The notes: a model not told the origin generated them from the letters alone. Shown: positions 1 to 12,283, counted from the first letter of the stretch. The stretch is DNA of 64,000 bases from Ignelater luminosus (GCA_011009095.1 VTPC01091034.1:66405-130404); one strand, 5' to 3'. Numbers and translations are program-made.

Positions 1-56
<56 letters not shown>

Positions 57-58
57 CA
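1..58. repeat. (AG)n microsatellite
   Basis: An uninterrupted AG dinucleotide run fills the first 48 bases, then one cg interruption and a short further AG stretch. It continues off the left edge of the window, so its full length is unknown. Confidence 0.97.
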
Positions 59-160
59 ATAGAATCCACAAATTTGCCGAAGTGAAACATGACTCTTATT
101 TAATCTGTGCATTGACTAGCAGTAAAACAAAATTCGAAATAATAAAATCCCTATACGTAT

Positions 161-520
161 TGTAACGCGCCACCCCTCGAATATTCTAGAAAAAGTCCCA
201 AACAGTCTGGAACAAGCTGGTCAAATGTGCCGGAGAAATCTCGAACTATCCATAGTCTTCCACCGTCGAATGTTCGAGAAAATACGCGAACTTTCTGGGC
301 TTATCAAGAACCACGCGGAAACGAATATAAGGCTGCGTTGATCGAGCCGAAGGCAGTTCTACAGTCAATCAGTAGTAGTTACGAACGAAATAAATGTTAA
401 TTAGTGATAAATAAATTCTTCTGTATATAAATAAATAAATAATTTAGTGTAAATAAATTGTAATAAATTAAGTAAAAATAAATATTAAAAATAAAAACAC
501 GTTTTTGTCGAAACGTAACA
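161..520 (+). mobile_element. Solo LTR of an LTR retrotransposon
   Basis: A 360-bp block starts TGTAACGCGCCACC and ends GAAACGTAACA, giving the TG...CA ends of an LTR. The four bases GTAT stand directly before it (157-160) and directly after it (521-524), as expected for a 4-bp target-site duplication from Ty3/gypsy-type integration. Inside are an ATATAAGG TATA-like box near 325 and several AATAAA signals toward the 3' end, in promoter-then-polyadenylation order. No coding region or second LTR is attached, so it is best read as a solo LTR left by LTR-LTR recombination. The family was not identified, and the orientation is inferred from the TATA and polyA order. Confidence 0.7.
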
Positions 521-1299
521 GTATTAAGAATTGCAACTTATAATGAAAAATGTCATATTGAATGGAAAAACGTTTGTTACCACTGTAGATAAATTAATAC
601 ATCTAACCACTTTTACATAACCTTCATGCTGAAGGCTCAACACTCCGCTCCATTCCATGTGCGCCCACTTAAATGTTTCACCCCGTCTCAATTTAAACTT
701 TGTTCAAAACCAGTTAAAAACCAAACTCAGTTGAGGCAAGGGGGAGTAAAATATCTTAGTTGAATCTTAGTATAGACTCACTCGCAGCAGGTAAAAAGAA
801 CAAGTGGTCTTACTAAGATACTAAGAATAACTAAGAATCTCACTTAAATGTGGTAGAAAAAATACAGCTAAAGCCAAACAAAAGACGATCGCAAATTGGG
901 CTCCTTAACAATTTTCCTTCCGCTAGAGGCGCTGCTATTCCACGTTAAATTTGACAAGTCTAAACGTTAGTTTATAGGTTTGAGTTACTAAATTTAAATT
1001 TTAGATAAAAGTAATTATAAGTGCCTTGTTGTTGCGCATTATTCATGATTCTTTGCAAAGGTTGTATGAGCATTGAGTATTTTCTATTTCCTAGGCGTCA
1101 TTCTCATCACCTCGTATGTTGAAATAAACCCAAAAGTGTATATGCACCCGCAGCATCTGTCGAAACCTCTTAAACCTAATTTGGAAAAATATTTAAAGCA
1201 AAACCCAGTAAATCAGACTTGCGTGGTTTTGATAATTTCCTACAGCTTCAGTGGTTACCACAGTCCACAGATATACAGAAGGGCCAAAAAGGCGGACTT
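521..1299. other. Intergenic, nothing recognised
   Basis: AT-rich sequence. No coding signature, RNA gene or repeat boundary was recognised. The first part of an open frame starting at 1073 probably includes random sequence before the transposase-like similarity begins. Confidence 0.5.
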
Positions 1300-2460
1300 A
1301 AATAAAATGAACTGGAATCGTGCAAGAAATAAATCCAAGAAAATGAAAGGCGAAAACTATGTTTCTGTGAAATTTAACAAAACGCATAAAAGATATGAAC
1401 CGGTAGAAAAAGGAGAAAGGAAGTTGGGGCCTTCCTTTAACTGTAAGATGTCTGAAAAGTCTCGTAAATATTTCTGCAAAGAATTCACGGAAAAGAGCAG
1501 GGGCGGAATTTTTGAAAACTCTTGCTGTAGGAGAATGGTACATCTATAGCTGGATACAAGAAACCCCAACTGCAGTTGAACCTCTACCTATGAAGAAAAG
1601 GAAAAGGGAGAACAATCATGCTGAAACTAAGTTTTTAATGCAGTTACCAAAAATGGAAAGCCACTATTGCCGTTCTCATACTTCCAAATTATATTTGGAG
1701 CCTGCACGGCAAAGCATAAATGATCTGTATAGATTTTATGTAAACAACTGCTTTGAAAATGAAAAAAGGCATTTAAGTCACATTAGTTTCAGGGCAGAAT
1801 TTATTAAATTAGATTTGGCATTATTCACGTTCAAGTATTATTTTAGTCAAGTGACATCTTTATTAGTCGTTATTTAGGGCTGCTGATAACTCCTTCCTAC
1901 TAACTTTGAAAGCTTTTTGTTTTAAACAGAGTATTTTTCTGCTACAGGAAGGATAAGTGTGATACATGCACCACCTATAAAGTTGATAATCTTTCAATTG
2001 ATGATTATGCACACCACCGATATCTGGAAGATTTAGCTCGCAATGAAAAGGAAAAGCAAAAGGATAGTACATTGAACGATTCATCCAAAGTAATATTTAT
2101 AATGGATATTCAGTCGGTGTTAGTGGCACTGAAACTTCAAGTATCTCTTGCATCTTATAAAATGAAATTAGTTGCACACAACTTTGCATTCTTTAAGTTG
2201 ACTTCCAAAAAAGGCAATTGCTATATCTGGCACGAAGAGGTTGGCAACGTAACGGTTGTAAATCAAATAGAAAATGCTTTAACGTCTGATCTAAAATAGT
2301 GATGGTTGTAAAATCTAACTTTAGCAGATGTATTATTAAACCTTAGTGAAGCTAAAGGTACGGCAATTTTTCAGTCATTTTCTATCGGTTCTGATAACGA
2401 AATGCAGAAATACAATATACAATCGTATGCTAGATCGCAGATTGAATTAAAATGTCTTAT
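1300..2460 (+). pseudogene. Decayed transposase-like ORF with intron, uncharacterised insect repeat family
   Basis: Three frame segments read as one protein. A basic region is followed by a cysteine-containing segment (GPSFNCK, about 1429-1449). A frameshift near 1515-1545 leads into GEWYIYSW. Next come a PKMESHYCR box (about 1648) and a KKDKCDTC box (from 1947), then FIMDIQSVL near 2097 and HNFAFFKL near 2178. Weak similarity (LLNLSEAKG) runs on after the stop at 2299. The segment ending at 1834 and the one starting at 1948 join in frame across a 113-bp GT-AG intron. This order resembles a transposase-like family repeated in insect genomes that has no standard name known to me. Frameshift and stops make it non-functional. 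I infer an RNase-H-like transposase from the DIQ acidic motif only. Confidence 0.55.
1835..1947 (+). other. Probable spliceosomal intron in the 1300-2460 pseudogene
   Basis: The donor follows TTCAA (GTATTATT). The acceptor ends TGCTACAG before GAAGGATAAG. Removing these 113 bases joins ...FTF to KKDKCDTC with no stop through to 2299, while the unspliced frame hits stops at once. The splice is inferred from sequence only. Confidence 0.5.
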
Positions 2461-4485
2461 TTCTGTTTGTCATATTTGTGTGCCACAGAATTTGAGATAA
2501 GTAGCTATTCGAGTTTCCCATTGGCATTGGCTCATTTCCAAGCCAGTTTGAGATCTGACACTTTGTGTTTTTGGATACAAAGTTTCAAAAGCGGTATAAA
2601 GCGAAAAGGATTTCACAGCCGCTACTACCAACGCTTTTGATAATATTTTCAGTTATTTTAAACTTTGAAATTTATAAATCAAAATTAAAGTTTAAACGAA
2701 GCAAGGCCAAATCTTGATTCTTTCTTAAGACACCGACTACTGGAGTCATTATTTTCGTTCGCGACTTATTTCTTCTCGATGTTGAAACAACCGGTGGATA
2801 CCTACTATAAGAAGCAGCACGTGCAGCATTTCTTGTAACTCACCATAAGCTAAAACCATTTCAACATTTACTTGACGCGATTGCGTAAACGGCATTCTGA
2901 ATTTGCAACATTACTTACATTTTCAATACTGCAATGCAAATACAAAACTGCTTATGCAACTAGTAAACAACGCACTGGTTAGCTTGTTCAGATGTTTACA
3001 TTAAATCATAGTCTACCAATATTTCTACTCTTTTACACTTCTTGCGATTCGTTCAAAAAAATTGTTATGTAAGTTTCAAAAACAATTGAACATCTATAAA
3101 GAAAATAAATTCTTTTAACGATTGGCGCCTACTACCTATAGATATGGTGATTAAGAAAAGAAATGAAGGTGATCGTATTCCTGGTCAAATTCTGTTAATA
3201 GTTTTTTTTTCTTCAACTGTTTTTATTTAAACCGCCTGTAATAAGTGTTTGACTAGAAATTAATGTGAATTTCTTACTTGTATGCAATATCGTCGTAATT
3301 TAAGTCATCCATATGAAAATTCTGTATACCAGTTAGTAAATCGGAACATTCAAATAAGTTTGTGCATTCGGGAGTCAAGGTGTGATGAATTATTACATTT
3401 TCTATAGGAGGCACTGTATATAAAACCTTTCTTGCGCCTCTTGCACCCCATTCAGTTTTACTAACAATCTTTGGGCATCTTTCAGAATAAATTGTATCTA
3501 AACCAAAGAATATTGTTTACAATGAGAAATCTGAAATATTTATTATATAAATACCTGAACAGATCTCTTTAAATAATAACACACATATTATCCAAATAAT
3601 CATCGTAGACAATAAAACATGTGAGCTCTGAATGTAGAAAGAATTAAAACGAGTATGCATTAAAATGTTTACCTATTTTTTGCTTGCTTTGAAGATTTTT
3701 GTATGCATTTTTGCAATATTTTTAGCGACGTAACAAAATTTCGTTTTTTTCTTTAAAACTCAATATACTTCTAGTTCTACTATACTTATACAATAGTGAG
3801 CGACTATAGATTTGTTCTTACATAATTAAATGGCAGCAAGGGAGGGGAATACCGGTCGATGAGCAATTCCAGTCAGCAATATTTCTTGCTAATTACACAG
3901 CCCCTCAAAAAAAATAAAGGTTTTGACCTGGGATCGTGACTATGGTAGTCCGATGTATTTTTCGACACTAAAACCGAATCTGATCTCAGAATAACAAATA
4001 TATCCTCAAAATCTTGCGCTAGAGCAAAAAAACACCCCCAAAATAGCGTAAAATCACTCCTTACACATGCTGACAATTTTTATATATAAAACATCAAACA
4101 AGTACCACGAGGGGGTTAAACCAACAACCGAGTACCATGAAGGTGTTTAAAAAGGGTTAAACCACCCCTTACATCAAAATACGATAAATATTTAAATGTA
4201 AAAGATCGATGAAGAACGTAAATATATAGCATTTGAAAACTGACTTCCCACCCCTCTCTGAGAAGATTAGACCACTCCAAAATGCATCTTAATACCCCAT
4301 CTCAATTGTCTTGGATTTTAAAAACTAAAAATGTGCTTGAAATTCCTTTCAGACCAAGCAGGGCGGTATCTCAAAACATCAAACGAGATTCATAAATTTT
4401 TTATCAGTTGTACCTATAGTGAAGTCAATCCGGGGACACACTGTATAAACAACTACTTTTTTATGGAAACACGATGTATATTTTA
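2461..4485. other. Intergenic, nothing recognised
   Basis: AT-rich sequence without a convincing gene. Short frames such as 3873-4076 (minus) have no recognisable motif. Around 4090-4170 there are short near-repeats of agtaccacgag/agtaccatgaa followed by ggttaaacc, which look like decayed repeat sequence. Confidence 0.5.
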
Positions 4486-5309
4486 TTTAACAATCTAAGA
4501 AACAATTTCCTGTATTTTAAGGTAGATCTCTTTCCAGATAAAGTTTTGACAATAAAAGGATTAGAGCAGACAAAGTTTTCGAAGTATACCAAAAAGGAAG
4601 AAAAAAATGTTGCAGTCGTTTGTGCAATGAACGCAGCTGGAAGATTTATTCCTCCGTTTTTCGTATACCCAAACAATAATTACCTTATATGATAAAGTAA
4701 GCAAATCCTCCATGTGCAGTATATCGTGAATCAAAGACAGACTGCATCACGGAAGATCTATTCGTTGACCGAATAAAGCATTTTATCGAACACTCTAATT
4801 CCAGTTTACAAAATAAAATTCTTCTCATTTTGAATAATCATCCGTCACATATCTCGCTTGAAGCGCACAGAATTTGTATAGAAAGTGGAATTCATATGGT
4901 ATCCATTCCTCTTTACACTAGTAATTATCTTCAACCCTTAGATGTAAGCTATTTTGGACCACTAAAAGCAGAATTTCATACTCAGTATGAAAATCATAAG
5001 ATTATTGCAGAATGTGATTTAGCAAGTATATTTAACAAAACTTATTCAATCGTGGCAAAAATATCAATCTTTTTATCCGGATTTGCAAAAATTGGAATTT
5101 TTCCTTTAAACCCAAAAAGATACAAAGAAGAACGCTTCCAGACACAAACATTTACTGAGGATAGCATTGACATTAAAATTAAACCAATAGAAGATGAATC
5201 TATTATTTTCAAAACTGAAATTTCAAATTTTTGTTGTAGAGTTCAGCAACAAAGGACGGGCAAAAATCTGGGAGTATTAAGAGCTACAGAAAATATTTCA
5301 TTTGAATAA
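4486..5309 (+). pseudogene. Decayed pogo-class (Tigger/jerky-like) transposase fragment
   Basis: The first segment (4486-4692) reads KVLTIKGLEQTKF then VVCAMNAAGRFIPPFFVYP. This is the pogo/DDE_1 pattern in which a G-L-T-T stretch follows the first aspartate and NA-G-x-x-PP-x-x-x-x-P comes about 40 residues later. After a stop and frame change, 4830-5309 reads NNHPSHISLEA, then SIPLYTSNYLQPLDVSYFGPLK, matching the second and third catalytic regions (usually LDNHxSH and LQPLDxxxF). The second catalytic Asp has become Asn (LNNH). The N-terminal DNA-binding part and the first Asp are missing. It is a dead copy; the clade within pogo is uncertain. Confidence 0.75.
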
Positions 5310-7064
5310 AGACCAAGGAGTAATGAGAAAAACTTGCCCGACCGTTTTGGATTAAGGCTGGCTATATTTCTTTACTAATTGGTTACATCTGAAACATATT
5401 CAATTTGTGCAAAAAAAGCGCAAAAGAGATGAAGCATGTTGTCAGAAGATAACGCTTAACAAGAAATAGGGTGACGATCTTAAAGATATTTACTTGATTA
5501 CCAGTCATGACAACGCTGTCGGTTTTAACCTAAACGTAAACTTAACCTAAAAACTAACTGTCAAAATTGAATGCAGGGTGGAAATGTCAAATTTCATAGC
5601 CTACTCTCATGCAAAAGGATTGTGAACAGCATACTATACCTATTTTGCCGGTCCTCCCCTGAAAATAGGCAACACGTCTGACAATTCAATTTTAACGTGA
5701 ATGCTTTCAGTTGAGAATTGTTTAATTGATTTATACAAAATGTCTGGAAAATTATCTTATAAATTGTAGTTAATGCAAAATGTGGTTAATCGTTCATGGG
5801 ACTTAAACAAAGTTTTATGTTTCGAAGTGCATGCAAGATGGTTTTGTCGACACAGATAGTAAGAAGGTTTGATATTATGGCTATAGATAGATCTATTGAA
5901 AAAACTGTTGTAATCCATCCTACTAAACAGTTTGAAGATAACATAACGATGAACAACCAACTAAAGCGAAAACATGTCCAATATGTGAATATACTCAATG
6001 TGAAAGATATTAAAGTGGGTGGAATATTGTTTAGTTCAAGCCATTCAAGGAGCACTTTTCTCTTGTAAAAAGTTGTAATCTTGTATTTATTACATTTTGG
6101 AATAAATATATTGGTATTAATAGTAGCTGTATTCTGGTATAAATACATGAGTTTTAATTTATGTTTAAAACAGTAAAATCAAATAGAATAAACTTGGTAA
6201 CAATTGATGATTGTCCACCTGCGATACAATGAATGCTAAGCCTTATTGGGTCATTACATAAAAAAAAACAACTAAATCATATTACTTTTTACTCATTCAT
6301 TATGAATTTACCACTACTAGTATAAAATAATTATTATTTAAACAACAGTAAATTTAAATAAAAGTACAATTTGAGGTTAGGTATTATTTTATTTACACAA
6401 CCCATAACCTCACTATCTTCGAGTTTAACAAACCTTGAGACTTGAACAAAAATAATAAAATTTATAAGCTCTACTATAAGCATAAATTCAACTACCTAAA
6501 TAAAGTGTTAATTTTAAATTAGTATTAAATAACAAAATTTAAACTATAATAAAAATGTTTAATTCATTTCAAAATTTAATGTTTGAATTCATAATTTAAG
6601 GATTACATTACTCTAAGACAATCTTTTAAAATTTCAATGGTATCTTTAACTTGGTTTTTTGTTGCCATCACGGTATTTTATTCGATTCTCTCCTGTATTT
6701 TATTTATTGCATTCGTTTCATTCAGTTTTCACATACCGAATCCAATTATAAAGATCTGCTTAATTTTCTGTTTTTTTTTGTTTAGAAGACATTGTAATTT
6801 TGTATAAAAAGCTGTACCTACTATGTTTTTGCCAAAAAAACATAAAATTCGCAACCCACGCGAATGTAAAGCATCTAACAGTTTGAGAGTCACCGATTAG
6901 TTAATGCGGTTGCCTAACCATTTCGATAAGCCAGTATGTGATTTTTTTACCATTTAAGGAAGTTTGTCAGATGTAGTGAAATATTTTATTTTATACCGTT
7001 TACATCGTAATTGTGTGATGTGAAGAAGAAGGATTCTTAAGTAGAATTATACAAGGCAGCTAAA
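5310..7064. other. Intergenic / paxillin upstream region with one weak retroelement-like fragment
   Basis: Mostly AT-rich without clear features. The frame at 5796-6068 (+) contains IMAIDRSIEKTVVIHPTKQF, which faintly resembles the ID...IIDPT motif found in some insect non-LTR-element proteins; this is a weak guess. The last 150 bases before 7065 would be the promoter and 5' UTR of the first paxillin exon. I see no clear TATA box there. Confidence 0.35.
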
Positions 7065-7077
7065 ATGGATGATTTAG
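7065..7077 (+). CDS. Pax: Paxillin, alternative first coding exon A (MDDL)
   Basis: ATG GAT GAT TTA G is followed at once by the donor GTAAGATC, leaving one base in phase 1. Joined to the common exon at 53437 (ATGCTCTCTTGG...) it reads [14 protein letters not shown]. That is the canonical paxillin N-terminus, in which LD1 (LDxLLxxL) starts at residue 4; vertebrate paxillin also begins MDDLDALLADL. Paxillin is a focal-adhesion scaffold whose LD motifs bind kinases and actin regulators and whose C-terminal LIM domains target it to adhesions. The exon is only 13 bases, so it rests on start codon, donor, phase and the joined motif. The implied intron is 46 kb and contains the UPF0489 gene. Transcript evidence would settle it. 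Confidence 0.72.
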
Positions 7078-8939
7078 GTAAGATCTTATTTTAATATTCC
7101 TTGTTTTGACACCTGCCATTTGAAAACATAACCTTATAAAGCATAAAGCATTGAATTATATTTTGTGTTTTTTTTAAATGTCGTTGTTGTAGAAACTAAC
7201 TATTGGTTTAAAACTGTTGTAAATACAGTATATTAATTGTAAGAAGCAATACAGGACGTTGTTGAATGTCGAGGTCATTCAAGCTTTGCAGATTATCAAG
7301 AAAAACAAGTCAGGGGTACTCAAAATCTCTGTTCCTAAATGTCATTGTACTCTAAAATATTTAAAAAATTAGTACCTATCGTTGTGTGTAGGCAATTAAT
7401 TTCTTATTTTTAGTAGTTTACTTCTACTTTTTAAATTTTATTTAAATATCTAACCATTTTTTTAGATGACTGAATTAATAAACCTTGAACTTTTATTTCA
7501 ATTTTAGTTTGAAAGATTTGCAGTAATTCCTTATAGATTCTAGAGTAGATTTATACAGAAAATAATTAAAATGAATATTTATCTGAAATATTAATAAAAG
7601 CTACTGAAATAACTATTACCAGCTATGAATATTTCTTAGAAGTATCGAAACTTATTTTTGAACAGTGCAGGATGACAGCATATCTTTTTACAATTAGAGT
7701 TTTAAGAACCTTAAGAAATCTAATGTTAGTTAAACCAGAGGAAATCCAGAACTTTGAAGATTAGTTCATTGATGTTTTTGTTTTATGCAAAAAACATTCA
7801 TGGCTTGCTTTCTATAAAAAAATGGAAATCATATTTTTTTTTTATTTTAAAAGCAATATTTCTGTGGGAACAAATTAATTCGCAGGTGATCTAAATAATT
7901 TAATGCAGAATATAATAGAAACGTTGTAACAGTTTTTCTTCCATAATAATAATAATAAAAAATAATAATAATAAGCGATCCTTATTGATTAAGAATTCAG
8001 TTAAAGCAAAAGGATGGTAGTTTCAATTGTATCTGTTCTGTTTCTACTATGAATAGACCTTTCAAGAAAAAAAGTTATATTTGTTATGAGGTGTCACTCA
8101 AAAGGCTTTATTTAATTTGAGTTGAACTCTGACGTCCTTTATTCTCTAGAATTGGATCATCAAAAGCCACTAGAAGTATAGTTTTCTGAAGGCTAAAATT
8201 GAAAACTTTTATTTCACTGAACTGAGGTGTTATATTCTTCACTGGTGAGTGGAAAATGTTGTTGACATTTCACAACAGTTAATTTTAGCTACAAAAGATT
8301 CAAACGAACATGCCTTAACAAAAGCTGTTTTTTGAAGCCATACGAGATTCAAAGTCAATTAAATTAGAAATATTTTGCTTATTCTAGACATTAGCTTATT
8401 GGTGTTTCCATTTTTCTGGGAAATCTTGTGGCTTACTAGATTCTTTCTAATAACAAAATATGAAAATCTATTGAATTGATTGAAAGGATTCTAGATCCAT
8501 CAACTGAACTACCAGAAGATATCTGGAATTGGGCTATGTGTAGTTGAAGATCTGAATGCGTTTTATGAAAACAAAAACCATACTGATAGTTATCTTCTTA
8601 AAAACCTTTTCGACAATATTTCTGAGAACTAAAACAGCAGTTGTAGAATTTTGTAAAAAGATTAGCGGTTGTTGGAGAATCTGCACTTTCTTGTTGCTGC
8701 GTATTGCTTCCAAGAGCAAAGCTTTTAAATAGGAAAGACCTTAAAGGTCATTTAAAAACAAAATGAATAACAGCCGACCGAGGTTTGACCCTTGAGGTAC
8801 ACCAAATGTAGCTGTGAACTCATATGGACATTTATAGTATACAAGACAGGATCTGTTGGATACAATATCTTCTTTCTTATTCTAGTAAGAAAGAAGCTTG
8901 CAACCGTTTTAGCGGTTTGTGTTTCTTATACATACGTGT
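7078..8939 (+). other. Paxillin intron, no clear feature
   Basis: AT-rich intronic sequence. An imperfect (AAT)n run lies at about 7944-7973. No coding or element boundaries were recognised. Confidence 0.5.
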
Positions 8940-9195
8940 TTAGTCCACATTTTTCTTTGTTTTCATATTTTGAACGGAAGATTGAGAAATTTCATTAATT
9001 TTGGCAACATCGCGACCTGAAACAGACGGATTTTTCAAATAGACATCGCATTGGCTTTCCAATTTCAAATTGTATCTTTGAACTGTACAAACACAATTTT
9101 GCGATTGTACATGTTGGTAAACGAGAATTTTCACAAAATTTACACAAAAATGACTTGTCCACTTTATCTTGTTTTGATGACATTTTTGTAAACAA
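8940..9195 (-). pseudogene. Possible decayed transposase N-terminus (helix-turn-helix fragment)
   Basis: Two overlapping minus-strand frames can be read as one broken protein. It starts SSKQDKVDKSFLCKFCENSR and ends in a segment with LKNPSVSGRDVAKINEIS followed by SVQNMKTKKN. The latter resembles the second helix-turn-helix of Tc1/mariner-like DNA-binding domains (NPxxSxRxVAxxxxxSxxTVxxxxK). There is at least one frameshift and no catalytic region nearby. Identification is weak and rests only on the helix-turn-helix pattern. Confidence 0.3.
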
Positions 9196-10449
9196 CTAAA
9201 TAAACAATTGAATACTAGTAGTTTTCAGTAGTATACATCTACTTCAATTAATAAATTGTATGCGATAGATTAATCTTATCCGCACCTCGTTGCCAAGTAG
9301 CTTGCATCGACAAGATGTCTTGAAAGCTATACCAGGCCGCCGAAGGTGTGCTATGTACACATGCATATAATAAAATGAAAATGTGGTGCACCACTCGCGC
9401 TTATCTTGCAGAAAATACGTCACTATCGCGGTCAGGTAGACGAACAACTTGACTAGACCATCAACTCTTTGATTCCGCTCCTTGGTCATAACTCATATTC
9501 ATTCACCTGCTCAAACCACTACTGTTATTTAGTTTTACATTCTTATTTACTACTTATCGTGTGAACATACTTCACTTTCAATTTTCATTACGTAGTTGGT
9601 AGTTTATTATAATACCTAAAAAGAATCAACTACCGAATGAATACAGGATGAAAATCGTAAAGTGATCTGTAACGTACTTGTCAATAAAAATATACAATTT
9701 TCATACAATTTGTAACTCTTGTGGAAACTTAATGAAAATTAAACACAATGGGTAATAAATAACGCATTTACAATTTACCACTCCTTGTTGGTTTTTTTTT
9801 TGTTGTAACTGATACACCTTAAATTTCTATTTTAGGTACTTGTATAATAAAATTAATCCTTAATTCTTTCTGAAAATTAGAAATTAGAAGTGATTAGTGA
9901 ACATACCTAACCTAAAAGTATTATTATGGTTTATACTTGATTTGACTTAAAATGATGGTATTCATTACTATTTTAAAAATGTAAATATCACATAGTAATA
10001 ATAATTTTAGTAAAATAAAGCTACAATTTTTGTGCGAGATGTAATATACTTGTTGTTTGGATTGGTTTAAATCCACATCTAAGGATAATATTTTTATTTC
10101 GTCGACCTTATTAGAAAGTAGGCTTTTCGACCCTCATTTTGTGGCCGAAATTGTATCTGAGCGGTAGACAAATCCTGCGTTCTCGCTAAGTACATCTGAC
10201 AGCTATTTTTGCTCGGGATCGTCGTTTGTTCTTGTCTATCAAATAAAAATTCAGATTTGAGTGACAAAAACAAGAGACGATTCCGGCCAGCTGTCAGAGG
10301 TATCTTACGGAACACAGGGTTAGATACGTTTTGGATACCATGGATACCAAAGCTATCTTAGAATTACTTGCAAAAGTAAATTTATCTAACTTTTATTTAA
10401 ATTTTTGATAAATTTTCTAAGGTCGGCGAAAAAATTATATGTGAAACTG
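9196..10449. other. Paxillin intron, nothing recognised
   Basis: AT-rich apart from a slightly more GC-rich stretch at 9270-9480. Short frames at 9244-9489 and 10094-10315 have no family motif and were not accepted as genes. Confidence 0.5.
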
Positions 10450-10510
10450 AAAGAAAGTATTTTTTCCCTCGTGTGTTTGGCACACGCTGGAAAAAAAGTA
10501 TCACTTTCTT
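10450..10510. repeat. Short hairpin (inverted repeat)
   Basis: The left arm (10450-10475, ending CGTGTG) pairs with the right arm (10481-10510, starting CACACG) around a 5-base loop TTTGG. The stem has about two dozen pairs with one bulge and a U/A-rich middle. It could be the tip of a foldback repeat or simply a cruciform-prone sequence; no miRNA family is recognised. Confidence 0.5.
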
Positions 10511-11211
10511 CCCTTGTAACATAAATAACTATTATTCAATTTTGACGTTTTAAACTGTCATTATTAACCCCACCTTACGGGCTCGTGAGCTAAACTTTTT
10601 TGTAGTGAATAAAAATTCTCTTAACTCAGTTGGTGTACGTATAAATAACTAATAAAGGATTTGGCTGAAGGATCTAAAATGTGTTGAATACTAATACTTA
10701 TTGTTCCAGCGTATTCTTCCTGTATAACCTCTTGTTTATTGAATAGTATTTAAAGAATAAAATAAACCCGTAAAATAGAAACAACCATCTTTTTTCATTT
10801 ATCAACAACAACTTTCTTTTTTTCAGTTAACAGTATTTTCTTTTATTTTATTCTGTTTTCTTTTGTATTGACCATATACGTAGGAATTACATACTGACTT
10901 AACATTAGTGCTAGTGGGACCTAAAAACGGTAAAGATATATATTTCTTTTAAGTCATGCAGTGCCTCCAAGAAAGCAGTGTGCGCATGATCATAAAAGTG
11001 GCGGACAGTAAAACGGACGGGGCAAATAATAAAAAACAACCCGACAAAAATCCCAATAATTTTGGTGCCAATTTAAAAGGAGGAGATTAGACAAACAAAT
11101 TTTATTTGCATCTTTCCAAACTCGAAAAACTCACATAGACACGCCAATAACTTCACACATCCAGCAGAACGGGAATCACGAGTAGAAATAATTAATAAAA
11201 AACCGTGTTAA
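10511..11211. other. Paxillin intron, nothing recognised
   Basis: AT-rich sequence between the hairpin and the long-inverted-repeat element. No features supported. Confidence 0.5.
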
Positions 11212-11633
11212 CATGAGCTAAATCTACACAAAAAAGGTTCTATACAAAATACGCGTAGAACCAATATTTTTTGAGATATAAGGCTAAGAACTTTCGGAGC
11301 AATGCGCATGCTTTCCTATACTATACCCATAGTGGTGTATACAGATAATAAGACCTATTTACATATAGAAACATCGTTCATGCATATATATCTGCATTAT
11401 TTCTGTCTGAATTGTCCTTGGACCGGACCCTTCTGCATAATAATAATGGTAAGGGCCTTGAGTAGCAGCTGTCTAACATTCCAATGTAGGCTCATGAGTC
11501 ACTGCATAACTGAAAATATTGGATGGCGCATCTTGTACGTTTTAAATTCAGTTCAATGCTACATTTTGTAGAGTTCAGACGTTTCTTTCATCTCGAAATA
11601 TTTTGTAACTCATTATAATGGCAGACAACACTT
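11212..11633 (+). repeat. Left long terminal inverted repeat
   Basis: The outer end is CATGAGCTAAATC. The inner end runs through ATAATGGCAGACAACACTT, so the repeat includes the first codons of the internal ORF. It pairs with 12335-12580 plus 13862-14036. Confidence 0.85.
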
Positions 11634-12283
11634 GTTTTATCTGTAATGAAACTTTGTCAAATGGCACGAGTGCGACTGTTGTTCGCGGTTTAGAAACTCT
11701 CAGAGATGTGAGTGTTGGAAGAGGTGACGATCATATAGACTATTTGAAAAGCGTACAAACTGTGACAGTTGATGCTGAGTGTCGTAAAAATTACACGAAT
11801 AAATTCAACATTGAATCATATAAAAAATGTTGTATGAGTGAATCGCCATCAACGTCTCAGTCCTCTCTTCGTAAACATAGATCAATCGCCTTTGACTTCG
11901 ATACATTGTGTATTTTTTGTGGCGAACCAGCCAGTGAAAAAGAAGAACAGAAAAAGACGTTCAATAAACATCGACGATCCATTAGACATTCGACTACTTC
12001 GTCATTTAAGGATAATGTATTACGAGCAGCAGATGCACGTAATGATCGTTATGGAAGAGCCGTAAAACATCGTTTCAATTTTGAATTTGATCTAGTTGCA
12101 GCAAACCCTAAGTACCATAATACATGTTTCAATGACTTTCTTTTGCCAACTTCTAATAAGAAACAAGGTCGTCCTGAAGATGCAAATATTGTGGATGCGA
12201 TGAACGAAATCCTGTATTATATACAGTTCACTTTAATAGAGCTGAAAGATCAAACGTTTACGAGGAGAGCACTGAGACGGTGA
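11618..12283 (+). CDS. Cysteine-rich element-encoded protein, probably truncated (221 aa)
   Basis: The ATG at 11618 lies inside the left inverted repeat. The protein opens MADNTCFICNETLSNG, with a CxxC pair at residues 6 and 9. Then come a CRKNYT motif near residue 55, a second CxxC (CIFCGEPAS) near residue 99 and a DLVAANPKYHNTCFNDF motif near residues 165-185. The spaced Cys and His residues suggest two zinc-binding modules. This N-terminal pattern recurs in multi-copy uncharacterised proteins of insects and other invertebrates, usually as the front of a much longer protein. Here the homology fades after EDANIVDAMNEI and the frame ends soon after, so this copy is probably internally deleted. 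No catalytic motif was found. The function is unknown; a DNA-binding role for the element is only inferred. Confidence 0.6.
   Translation: MADNTCFICNETLSNGTSATVVRGLETLRDVSVGRGDDHIDYLKSVQTVTVDAECRKNYTNKFNIESYKKCCMSESPSTSQSSLRKHRSIAFDFDTLCIFCGEPASEKEEQKKTFNKHRRSIRHSTTSSFKDNVLRAADARNDRYGRAVKHRFNFEFDLVAANPKYHNTCFNDFLLPTSNKKQGRPEDANIVDAMNEILYYIQFTLIELKDQTFTRRALRR

Noticed and set aside
5796..6148. Overlapping frames on both strands as a small host gene
   Set aside because: Only a faint similarity to a non-LTR-element motif in one frame; no splice or start context, so not called as a gene.
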